A stretch of 24,539 nt of DNA from Chloroflexota bacterium (GTDB lineage Bacteria > Chloroflexota > Anaerolineae > 4572-78): assembly GCA_024278725.1 (NCBI GenBank), contig JAJRSQ010000162.1:1-24539 (forward strand), read 5' to 3'. The position numbers and the translations under genes were made by a program. This document shows positions 1 through 6,452 of this stretch, in pieces. Below the pieces are notes generated by a model. It searched no databases. It worked only from the letters and a program-made list of their open reading frames with translations, and was not told the origin of the DNA. Within the stretch, counting starts at the first letter, position 1. Each line of letters begins with the position of its first letter.

Positions 1-2149
1 CCTCTTTGAGCAGGGTGAGTTTTGTTTGCGCGTCTTCAATTGCCTGCCGGTAAAGCCGAGAATTTTCCAGCGCCACCGCCGCCGTGTTCGCCAGCGCTTC
101 CACCAGCGCAATATCATGTTTGGAGAACCGGTTCGGTTCGTTGCTGGTGAGTTGCAACACGGCGTGAAGGGTTTTCCCCGATTTGATGGGGACGGTCAGC
201 ACGGATTTGGGGATGACTTTACCCGCTTTTAAATAAGACTCCGTGTACAACCCGTCCGCTTCGGTGGCGTTGGCGACGTAAAGCGTTTCTTTGCTCGCCA
301 CCACCCGCCCGACAAGCCCTTTGTCGGCGGGGTATTGGTAGCGGATGCTTCCCCATGATATGGCATTTTCCCAGCAATCGAGCATCTTCGTTTTGCTGTC
401 CACGCGGCACACAGCGCACAATTCCGCCTCGAACAGGGTTCTGGTTTGCCCGGTCAATTGTTGCAGCACCTCATCAACATCCAGCGAACTGTTGAGCAGA
501 TGGCTCATCCGGTACAGAAATTCGGTTTCGATGACGTGCCGGTGAATCGCCGCTTCCGCTTTTTTGCGCTCTGTCACGTCGAACATGATGCAGTGGGTCT
601 GTTTGAAATGCATCTGCGCATCATACCCGATGCGCCCCTGCAAAATAATGGTGACGACGCTCCCGTCGCGGCGCATCAAATTAAATTCCACGTCATGCAC
701 TTCCCCTCGCGCCTTGAAGCGTGGAAAATTGTAGCGCAACGTTTGCATGGAACTCGGCTCAATGAAATTGGAGATATGTTTACCGATGACTTCATGCTGC
801 TCATAGCCCAGCAAATCCAACCAAGCCTGATTGACGATGATGATATTGCCGTCGGCATCCAGCGATTGATATGGAACCGGGGCGTGCTCATACAAAATGC
901 GGAACTGTTTTTCGCTGGTGCGCAACGCTTCTTCCGCGCGTTTTTGTTCGGTGATGTCACGGACAATGCCTTCAACTTCTATCAGGTTCCCTGCATCATC
1001 GTAAAGGGGCCACGCGCGTTCCTCTATCCAAATTTCCGTGCCGTTCCGGTGGAACATCTGCAATTCAATTGGCTCATACCAGGGGAATTCTTTCGGGTCG
1101 CGGTTGAGTTCCTGCCAGTATTCCAGTGTTTCCGGGGGCATCAATTCGGAAAAGGGGTGCGAACTGCTGTACACCTCTGCGGGGCTTAGCCCGAATATCT
1201 GCGTCACCGCCGAGTTGATATAGGTGTAATGCGGCGACGGCGCGCGCCGGTAGCGATAAATCATATCGGGCAGCCGTTCCGCCAGCCGCCGAAAGCGTTC
1301 TTTGCTGGCGTGCAACTCGGCGGTGCGGACGGCGATTTCACGTTGCAGCGCTTCCTTGCGCTCTTTTTCCGCGCGTAACAGCAGGCTGAACGGCTGGGTG
1401 ATGCTGGTGTGAATCACCGCGCGGTAAAACGCGAAAAATGCCATCAGTTTCAGCAGGTGTCCGAGAATATTGCCCGCTTCATACGTTCTGCCGGCGAACA
1501 GTATCACGGTTTGATTGGCAATCATGATGAGCAGCCCGAGGGTCATCCAGACGAACAAATCATGCGGCAGTTCGGCGCGCACGGCGTAAAACCGAAACAC
1601 GGTCACGGTCAGTATCAGCAGGATGAAAAGTTCCACGGAGCGTTTGAGCGGGGTCATCTCGCCGGAAGGAAGATAGAACGCGGGGTGCATATTGGCGACG
1701 AACAGCACGGTCAGAATGCCGAATAAGACGGTGGAATACGAAGCCCACAGCCATCCCCACCGAACGCGCCGCCGCACAAACCATGTGACAGCCAGCAGTG
1801 AAGCCGCCATCATCAATTGTGAAATCAGCGCGAAATGGTTGGCGATGTCCGGCGGAAACCCCGGAAAGAGATTGTTCCCGTTGTATGCCAGCATGTGCAG
1901 CACGTCTAGCGTGCCCACAAACAGGAAGGCGACTGCCATCAATTGGGGATACGATACCGGCACTAATTTTCGGGCGTTGTGCCCCAGCAGAAACGTCCCC
2001 ATTGCCACCATAATGGTGTAAATTTCGATGATGGCGTGCGCTAAATTGTAGTTGTAAAGGCTGATGAGCAGGATGGCAATGGAGTGTCCGGCGACGAGCA
2101 TAAGGGGGCGCCAGGTGATGACCCCGGTAAATTTTTTCACTGATGGCAT
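1..2149 (-). CDS. MASE3-PAS-PAS-GAF membrane sensor protein, 3' part cut by window edge
   Basis: The frame is open from the ATG at 2149 to the window edge (716 codons, no stop), so the C-terminal output domain is not visible. AGGAG sits 8 bases before the ATG. Residues 1 to about 255 form a multi-helix membrane region resembling MASE3, with a conserved-looking FVGTLDVLHMLAY stretch and GHLLKLMAFFAFYRA at its end. After a short helical linker comes a PAS domain (about 285-400) ending in GIVRDITEQKRAEE. A second PAS (about 406-525) ends in FDVTERKKAEA. A GAF domain (about 540-690) is followed by the start of another helix. In this family the missing part is usually a histidine kinase or a GGDEF domain; the present sequence cannot decide. 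It is transcribed divergently from the selA operon. The ligand is unknown. Confidence 0.9.
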   Translation of the reverse strand, partial: MPSVKKFTGVITWRPLMLVAGHSIAILLISLYNYNLAHAIIEIYTIMVAMGTFLLGHNARKLVPVSYPQLMAVAFLFVGTLDVLHMLAYNGNNLFPGFPPDIANHFALISQLMMAASLLAVTWFVRRRVRWGWLWASYSTVLFGILTVLFVANMHPAFYLPSGEMTPLKRSVELFILLILTVTVFRFYAVRAELPHDLFVWMTLGLLIMIANQTVILFAGRTYEAGNILGHLLKLMAFFAFYRAVIHTSITQPFSLLLRAEKERKEALQREIAVRTAELHASKERFRRLAERLPDMIYRYRRAPSPHYTYINSAVTQIFGLSPAEVYSSSHPFSELMPPETLEYWQELNRDPKEFPWYEPIELQMFHRNGTEIWIEERAWPLYDDAGNLIEVEGIVRDITEQKRAEEALRTSEKQFRILYEHAPVPYQSLDADGNIIIVNQAWLDLLGYEQHEVIGKHISNFIEPSSMQTLRYNFPRFKARGEVHDVEFNLMRRDGSVVTIILQGRIGYDAQMHFKQTHCIMFDVTERKKAEAAIHRHVIETEFLYRMSHLLNSSLDVDEVLQQLTGQTRTLFEAELCAVCRVDSKTKMLDCWENAISWGSIRYQYPADKGLVGRVVASKETLYVANATEADGLYTESYLKAGKVIPKSVLTVPIKSGKTLHAVLQLTSNEPNRFSKHDIALVEALANTAAVALENSRLYRQAIEDAQTKLTLLKE

Positions 2150-2211
2150 AACCGTTCTCCTGATTGGTAAGAGTATAGCAGAAAACGGAGAAAATTTCAT
2201 CACCCGAACTT

Positions 2212-2239
2212 TTTTCAGTTTCACGTTTCACGGTATAAT
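2212..2239 (+). promoter_or_regulatory. Putative sigma70-type promoter of the selA operon
   Basis: TATAAT at 2234-2239 is a perfect -10 box. TTTTCA at 2212-2217 is a 4/6 match to the -35 box with a 16-bp spacer. It lies 58 bases before the first gene of the selA group and points away from the sensor gene. Confidence 0.5.
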
Positions 2240-2296
2240 GGACTTAACACCGTTTGCGCGGCGCAGTTTATCCACGGAAGTGAGAGGAGCGGCATT

Positions 2297-2653
2297 ATGC
2301 GCATGCATGGTTTTTTTGCATCCATTGTGGCAATTGCGGCAACGGGCGGCATCTATTTCACCGTTACCCGATTGCTGCCCACCACCGCCACCCAGATTCT
2401 ATTGCTGTCGCTGTTGTTTGTGGCGGTTGGGGCGCTCGCCATTCCGGCATCCATTGCGCTGAACAACCGCTTTGCGGGTGAGGCGTGGTTCGCCGCCGAC
2501 CCCGCCCGCGTGTGGCGGCACGCCGTGGAAAGTGGCGCATTTGTGGCGCTGATTGCCCTCCTTCAATTGCGGCAATCGCTCACCGTGATGACGGTGGTTT
2601 CCATCCTGATTATCGTGATTGTGATAGAATCGGTTTTCATTGCCAAAACATAA
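2297..2653 (+). CDS. Small three-helix membrane protein upstream of selA
   Basis: This 118-residue protein is not assigned to a family here. It has three hydrophobic segments at about residues 5-26, 34-55 and 85-115. The short soluble stretch between helices 2 and 3 holds the sequence NRFAGEAWFAADPARVWRHAVE. The start is supported by GAGAGGAG about 8 bases upstream. The gene ends 38 bases before selA on the same strand, so co-transcription is likely. No catalytic motif or cysteine is visible. A link to selenium use is suggested only by position, since any small hypothetical protein could sit here. Confidence 0.75.
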   Translation: MRMHGFFASIVAIAATGGIYFTVTRLLPTTATQILLLSLLFVAVGALAIPASIALNNRFAGEAWFAADPARVWRHAVESGAFVALIALLQLRQSLTVMTVVSILIIVIVIESVFIAKT

Positions 2654-2660
2654 CCACACC

Positions 2661-2678
2661 CGCGCCACGCTTGGCGCG
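2661..2678 (+). promoter_or_regulatory. GC-rich hairpin just before the selA ribosome binding site
   Basis: CGCGCCA (2661-2667) pairs perfectly with TGGCGCG (2672-2678) around a 4-base loop. The selA Shine-Dalgarno GGAGG starts two bases later. There is no U-run directly after the stem, so it is not an ordinary terminator. It could be a processing, stability or translation-control element. Confidence 0.4.
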
Positions 2679-2691
2679 CGGAGGTATTTTT

Positions 2692-4071
2692 ATGAGTGCA
2701 TCATCCAATCCTCTGCGGAATTTGCCCGCTGTTGATACCCTGCTCAATCACCCCGTGCTGACGGCGGCGCAGCGTGAACATCGCCGGGCACTGCTGACCG
2801 ATGCCGCGCGCGAGACGCTCGCCGCCATCCGCGCGGATGTGCTGGCGGGTGGTGCGGCAGTCCCCCCCCTCGACGCGATTGCGGAAAAAACCGTGGCGCG
2901 TCTGCGGCGGATGGTCTCGCCCACGTTGCACCCCGTCATCAACGCCACCGGCGTCGTCATTCACACCAATTTGGGGCGTTCGCTGTTGAGTGCGCGGGCG
3001 CAAAAAGCGATGGTCGAAGTGGCGCAGGCATACAATAATCTGGAATTTGATGTGCCGACGGGCAAACGGGGTTCGCGCTACCATCACGCGGAAGCGTTGC
3101 TGTGCCGGTTGACGGGCGCAGAAGCGGCGGTGGTGGTCAACAACAATGCTGCCGCGCTCGTGCTTTCCCTTTCGGCGTTGGCGGGGGAAAAAGAAGTGCT
3201 CATCAACCGCAGCCAGCTCATCGAAATTGGCGGACGTTTCCGCATCCCCGACATCATGGCGCAGTCGGGCGCGATGCTGGTGGAAGTCGGCACCACCAAT
3301 CGCACCTATATTGACGATTTTGAAAACAATCTGCACACGGTCAACACCGGGCTGATTATGCAGGTGCATCGCAGCAATTTCGCGCTCATCGGTTTCACCA
3401 CCGAGCCGACGCTGGCGGAACTGGTGGATTTGGGGGAACGGTACGGCGTACCGGTGATGTATGATTTGGGGTCGGGAACGCTGCTCGACACGGCGCAATT
3501 CGGGTTGGCGCATGAGCCGACCATGCAGGAAAGTGTGGCGGCGGGGGCGGCAATCGTCACCGCCAGCGGCGACAAATTGCTGGGCGGTCCGCAGGCGGGG
3601 ATAATCTTGGGGCGCGCCGACCTCATCGCGCGGATTAAAAAACACCCGCTCACCCGCGCTTTTCGGGTGGACAAAATGACGCTGGCGGCGCTGCAAGCCA
3701 CACTGTTGGCGTATCTGGAAGGGACGGCGGTAGATGAAATTCCCACCTGGCAGATGATTGCGCTGGACCGGCGCACCCTCAACCGGCGGGCGCAGAAATG
3801 GCGGCGGACGCTGGCGGGTGCGGGCATCCCCGCCGAGGTGGTGGACGCACAATCGGCGGTGGGGGGCGGCAGCCTGCCCGGACAGACCCTGCCCACGCGG
3901 GCGGTGCGCATCGCCGTGCCGGATGCGGCGCAGATGGCGGCGCGGTTGCGTTCGGCGGATGTGCCGGTCATCACCCGGCTGGAAGATGGCGCCATCTGGC
4001 TCGACCCGCGCACCGTGCTTCCGGCGCAGGATTCGGCGCTGGTGGCAACGATGATAGAGAGTTTTCGGTAA
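2692..4071 (+). CDS. selA: L-seryl-tRNA(Sec) selenium transferase (selenocysteine synthase)
   Basis: SelA is the PLP enzyme that converts Ser-tRNA(Sec) to Sec-tRNA(Sec) with selenophosphate, in the cytoplasm. The protein has 459 residues, the usual SelA length. The N-terminal region reads LRNLPAVDTLLNHP and is followed by the family's VINATGVVIHTNLGRSLLS stretch (about 85-103). The PLP lysine lies in SGDKLLGGPQ at K295, the same number as in E. coli SelA. The C-terminal region has VGGGSLPGQTLPTRAV. The start at 2692 is chosen because of GGAGG 8 bases upstream; the open frame continues upstream to 2485 but overlaps the previous gene. Its presence implies that this cell makes selenoproteins. 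selB, selC and selD are not in the window. See the OsmC gene at 5749. Confidence 0.97.
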   Translation: MSASSNPLRNLPAVDTLLNHPVLTAAQREHRRALLTDAARETLAAIRADVLAGGAAVPPLDAIAEKTVARLRRMVSPTLHPVINATGVVIHTNLGRSLLSARAQKAMVEVAQAYNNLEFDVPTGKRGSRYHHAEALLCRLTGAEAAVVVNNNAAALVLSLSALAGEKEVLINRSQLIEIGGRFRIPDIMAQSGAMLVEVGTTNRTYIDDFENNLHTVNTGLIMQVHRSNFALIGFTTEPTLAELVDLGERYGVPVMYDLGSGTLLDTAQFGLAHEPTMQESVAAGAAIVTASGDKLLGGPQAGIILGRADLIARIKKHPLTRAFRVDKMTLAALQATLLAYLEGTAVDEIPTWQMIALDRRTLNRRAQKWRRTLAGAGIPAEVVDAQSAVGGGSLPGQTLPTRAVRIAVPDAAQMAARLRSADVPVITRLEDGAIWLDPRTVLPAQDSALVATMIESFR

Positions 4072-4116
4072 TCAATAGCAGGCAAATGGCACACTCCGGA
4101 TGCTCTCAACAGCAGC

Positions 4117-4165
4117 ACCGAAAACCGAAAACCCGGAACCAAGAACTGACAACCGACAACAAACA
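4117..4165 (+). repeat. Degenerate tandem heptamer repeat (STRR-like), copy 1
   Basis: Seven consecutive 7-base units with consensus ACCGAAA/ACTGACA run without spacing change and end 15 bases before the next start codon. The same family occurs at 13705-13739 (opposite strand) and 13808-13835. It resembles the short tandemly repeated heptanucleotides known from cyanobacteria. Confidence 0.65.
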
Positions 4166-4179
4166 ACCACGGAGCAACT

Positions 4180-4476
4180 ATGACCATTTCACGCAAAGAT
4201 TCACAAACCCTCTCCGGCACGGCGGCGCGCACCGGCGCGACGGTGCTGGGCGGCACGCTCACCAAAGAGGGCGACCATTATTTCATCAACAAAACCGATG
4301 TGACCGCGTTGCTGGAATCGTTAGTGGGGGAACAAGTGGTATTCATCGCGGCGGATGTCCGCGAAAAGAGCGCGACGCCGGAGACGAAAACGTGTCTCAC
4401 CTGCGGGCGGGACTACACCGAGGCGGCGTGCCCCCATTGTGCCAATGTTCGCGCGCGTCTGCGCGGCGGGCGATAG
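4180..4476 (+). CDS. Small protein with C-terminal zinc ribbon
   Basis: This 98-residue protein has no assignable family. Residues 1-70 look like a compact beta-rich domain (GATVLGGTLTKEGDHYFIN). The C-terminus has two Cys pairs, CLTCG and CPHC, 9 residues apart. This is the spacing of a zinc ribbon, so it probably binds one zinc ion and may bind nucleic acid or protein. The start at 4180 has GGAG 6 bases upstream. It follows selA by 108 bases on the same strand; that gap is mostly the heptamer repeat. It ends 3 bases from the convergent response regulator gene. A role linked to selenium metabolism is possible only by neighbourhood. Confidence 0.8.
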   Translation: MTISRKDSQTLSGTAARTGATVLGGTLTKEGDHYFINKTDVTALLESLVGEQVVFIAADVREKSATPETKTCLTCGRDYTEAACPHCANVRARLRGGR

Positions 4477-4479
4477 CTT

Positions 4480-5433
4480 TTATTTGACGAATTTCATCAA
4501 ATCCTGCGCCGCCAATTTGGTTTGATGGCGCACCATCCCCAGCGGCAAATTGGTTCCCAACGCCAGCGACAGCACTGCCCCGTGCCCCAAACTGTACGCA
4601 TACAACCGATATTGATTGCCTTCGTGCAAACTTTGCTCAAACCGTCCATCCCGCTCGCCGAGGAAGGCGGCGGTTTGCGCGGCGGCTTCCGCGCTGGCTG
4701 CCACCAGCGATGCCAATTCCTGCGCGCGGTCGTCGGGCATGCGTCCCGCTTTGGCAATCAATTCCCCGCCCACGGTCAACAAAATTGCCTCCGCGCGGAC
4801 TTCGCTGTTCAATTGGCGCAATCGCGCCATCAACTCATCCCGATGCTTGTGCAATTGTTCGATTTTCCATGCCGGTAAAACGGGCGATGGGTCGGATGCT
4901 TGGCGGCGGGTGCGGCGCGAGTTGGGTGGCTTGTAGTCTCGCGGCTTCAACCCGCGCGGCTGGTCGGGACGGGGGGATGACGGCGTGCGCGGCGCAAGCC
5001 GAACCCGTCGCCGGGCGGGTTGGGCGGGCTCTTCCGGCTCAGGTGGGGGGGGCGGCTCTTCGCCCGCCAAATCCAGCCCCACCGCCGCGCCGACCAATTT
5101 CGGCAAATCGCCCACAAAAAATGGTTTGGTCAGCACGCCTTGAATTTTCAATGCCTCCACCGTCGCGGGCACAGCTTCCCCCATCAGTGGAATGACCATA
5201 ATTGCCATCTCGGCATCATATTCACGGATAGCGGCAATCAGTTTGGCGGGGGCAACATCGGGGAGCGCCATATCCACAATCACCAAATCGAGGCTGTGTT
5301 CCACCACATACTCCATCGCCCGCGCCCCTGAACGCACCGCCAGCGCCTCAAACGCGGGGTGTCCGTTCAACGTTTCTGCCAAAATGGTAGAAAAGCCGGT
5401 ATCGTTGTCAACAATTAAAATGCGTTTTGTCAT
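4480..5433 (-). CDS. Response regulator: receiver domain fused to Roadblock/LC7-type domain
   Basis: This 317-residue cytoplasmic protein has three parts. A receiver domain spans residues 1 to about 120, with phospho-acceptor D54 (VIVDMALPD) and K102 (TKPF). A low-complexity Pro/Arg-rich linker spans about 121-190. A C-terminal domain (about 190-317) reads EAILLTVGGELIAKAGRM, ending in LGMVRHQTKLAAQDLM. That pattern fits Roadblock/LC7 (MglB-like) proteins, which dimerise and often act on small GTPases. Two receiver details are atypical: one acidic-pocket residue is Asn (VDND), and the usual Thr/Ser after strand 4 is replaced (MVIPLMG, P81). There is no DNA-binding domain, so it probably signals by protein contact. 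A good promoter is visible upstream. The partner kinase and GTPase are unknown. Confidence 0.88.
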   Translation of the reverse strand: MTKRILIVDNDTGFSTILAETLNGHPAFEALAVRSGARAMEYVVEHSLDLVIVDMALPDVAPAKLIAAIREYDAEMAIMVIPLMGEAVPATVEALKIQGVLTKPFFVGDLPKLVGAAVGLDLAGEEPPPPPEPEEPAQPARRRVRLAPRTPSSPRPDQPRGLKPRDYKPPNSRRTRRQASDPSPVLPAWKIEQLHKHRDELMARLRQLNSEVRAEAILLTVGGELIAKAGRMPDDRAQELASLVAASAEAAAQTAAFLGERDGRFEQSLHEGNQYRLYAYSLGHGAVLSLALGTNLPLGMVRHQTKLAAQDLMKFVK

Positions 5434-5470
5434 GCCGGTCTCCGAGAGATTGATTTTTCACGTCATTTGA

Positions 5471-5500
5471 ATTGTACTCGCTTTGACGGTCAATTGTCAA
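5471..5500 (-). promoter_or_regulatory. Putative promoter of the response regulator gene
   Basis: On the minus strand TTGACA (5500-5495) and TACAAT (5476-5471) are separated by 18 bp. The -10 box ends 37 bases before the ATG at 5433. Confidence 0.6.
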
Positions 5501-5511
5501 CCAAAAACAGT

Positions 5512-5539
5512 TTGACATCCATCCCGTGCGGGCTATCAT
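5512..5539 (+). promoter_or_regulatory. Putative promoter of the OsmC-family gene
   Basis: TTGACA (5512-5517) and TATCAT (5534-5539) are separated by 16 bp. The predicted start (about 5546) lies some 20 bases upstream of the MITE at 5567, so transcription must cross the element to reach the gene at 5749. Confidence 0.55.
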
Positions 5540-5566
5540 ATCTTTCACCTGTGGACGAAAAAAATA

Positions 5567-5718
5567 GGTGGTGGTATTTTTTGACTGATACAAAGATAAC
5601 CGGTTGTCATTGCGAGCGCAGCGAAGCAATCTCCACGCTTCAATGACGGAGATTACTTCGGCGTTGCACGCCTCGCAATGACACTTGCGTATCCTGTCAG
5701 TCAATTTGAACCACTACC
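5567..5718. mobile_element. MITE, family A, copy 1 (152 bp)
   Basis: The left end starts GGTGGTGGTATTTTTTGA and the right end, read inward, starts GGTAGTGGTTCAAATTGA. Over 24 positions 17 match, with CTGA continuing both. It is flanked by an 8-bp target duplication AAAAAATA (5559-5566 and 5719-5726). No transposase is encoded, so it is non-autonomous. It sits in the leader of the OsmC-family gene. Together with the response regulator promoter, the OsmC promoter and the hairpin core, it accounts for the whole 5434-5748 gap. Confidence 0.8.
5605..5683. repeat. REP-like hairpin core inside MITE copy 1
   Basis: The outer arms TGTCATTGCGAG and CTCGCAATGACA are exact reverse complements. An inner pair, GAAGCAATCTC and GAGATTACTTC, is nearly complementary. 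This 'gtcattgcgag' hairpin is a repeat type I know from intergenic DNA of many bacteria. Confidence 0.75.
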
Positions 5719-5748
5719 AAAAAATAATATCAAAAAAAGGAGCGAACA

Positions 5749-6231
5749 ATGGCTGAAAAAGTGGCGTACACATCCCGCGTGCGCATTGAGCGGGTGAAGG
5801 GGACACTGCGGCGGGCGTATCTGCCCATCGAACCCGACCCCATCCTGTTTGGCGTGCATTCTGAAGTGGCGGAACATTACGGCGTGGACACCAACGTTCA
5901 AGACCCCCACGCCACCACCCTCGATTATCTGGTGGCATCGGCGGCGGGATGACTGACCGGAACCTTCGGTGGCGCGCTGGAAGCGCGTAAAATCCCCGCG
6001 GGGGAAGGTCTGCTGGTGGCGGAAGCGACCGGCTAAGTGGAAAAAGATGGCAACGTGCTGGTGGTGAAACGGATTCACGTGACCTACCGGCTGAAACTCG
6101 CGCCCGAACACCGCGAGACTGCTGAGCGGGTACACGGCTTCCACGCCGAATACTGCCCGGTGGCGCGTTCCATCCGCGACAGCATCGCCATTTCCACCGA
6201 ATTGCAGGTGGAGAATCTCCCCGCAATGTGA
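5749..6231 (+). pseudogene. OsmC-family peroxidase-like gene with in-frame UGA at the catalytic Cys (candidate selenoprotein) and a later in-frame TAA
   Basis: The start has AAGGAG 7 bases upstream. Read through both stops, the 160-residue product is OsmC-like along its whole length. It has DYLVASAAG before the first stop, then LTGTFGGALEARKIPAGEG, then HAEYCPVARSIRDSI. OsmC/Ohr proteins reduce organic peroxides with two cysteines. The second is C136 here (YCPVARS). The first is expected right after SAAG, and that codon (68, at 5950) is TGA. The 68-codon distance to C136 fits the 66 residues between the two Cys of E. coli OsmC. A hairpin suitable as SECIS follows, and selA is nearby, so UGA plausibly encodes selenocysteine. 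Codon 96 (6034-6036) is TAA where relatives tend to have Glu, one base change from GAA. This copy is therefore decayed, split (a GTG follows the TAA directly) or mis-sequenced. Confidence 0.75.
5950..5988 (+). promoter_or_regulatory. Candidate bacterial SECIS element following the UGA codon
   Basis: After UGA (5950-5952), CGCGCT (5973-5978) pairs with AGCGCG (5982-5987) around the loop GGA; a G-U pair (5972-5988) extends the stem. The loop begins 26 nt after UGA and opens with G. Both features fit the general bacterial SECIS pattern: an apical loop roughly 16-37 nt after UGA with a G at its first positions. A weaker hairpin, ACCG/CGGT, lies at 5956-5970. The region is also coding, and GC-rich genes form chance stems. 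Confidence 0.5.
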
Positions 6232-6277
6232 GCCGGGCTACAGAAATTCCATCGCCACGGTGATATGATAGCGATTG

Positions 6278-6410
6278 GGTAGTGGTTCAAATTGACTGAT
6301 GGAAATCATTCGCCGGTAGGGGCGAACCTGTGTGTTCGCCCTTTTCGGGCAGACACATAGGTCTGCCCCTACCCCCTACCTTGCTTCATCAGTCAAAAAT
6401 AGCCACCACC
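6278..6410. mobile_element. MITE, family A, copy 2 (133 bp, inverted relative to copy 1)
   Basis: The left end starts GGTAGTGGTTCAAATTGA and the right end, read inward, starts GGTGGTGGCTATTTTTGA. These are the same two ends as copy 1 but in swapped order. A perfect 8-bp target duplication, AGCGATTG, flanks it (6270-6277 and 6411-6418). Without the insert, the OsmC-family gene and the next gene would be about 80 bases apart. Confidence 0.85.
6316..6372. repeat. Cloverleaf-like hairpin core inside MITE copy 2
   Basis: The outer arms GTAGGGGC and GCCCCTAC enclose two perfect inner hairpins. One is GGGCGAAC/GTTCGCCC (6320-6341) and the other is GGGCAGAC/GTCTGCCC (6347-6368). The core is unrelated to the one in copy 1 but shares its outer arms with the palindrome at 17958. 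Confidence 0.75.
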
Positions 6411-6452
6411 AGCGATTGTAATTAAAATTGAAACTCACACGGAGGGAGATTC

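Noticed and set aside
1..2149. Broken or frameshifted sensor gene at the left edge
   Set aside because: I checked several stretches of the frame and the domain order is continuous. The gene simply runs off the window, so no stop is seen.
2701..3852. Minus-strand open frame of 383 codons within selA
   Set aside because: It is antisense to selA, with low-complexity Arg/His composition and no motif.
4117..4165. CRISPR-like repeat array
   Set aside because: The units are 7 bases without spacers and degenerate, and no cas genes are present.
5567..6410. The two MITEs plus the OsmC-family gene as one composite transposon
   Set aside because: Each MITE has its own complete 8-bp target duplication, and the two duplications differ. 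The outer flanks (AAAAAATA and AGCGATTG) do not match each other, so the elements inserted separately.
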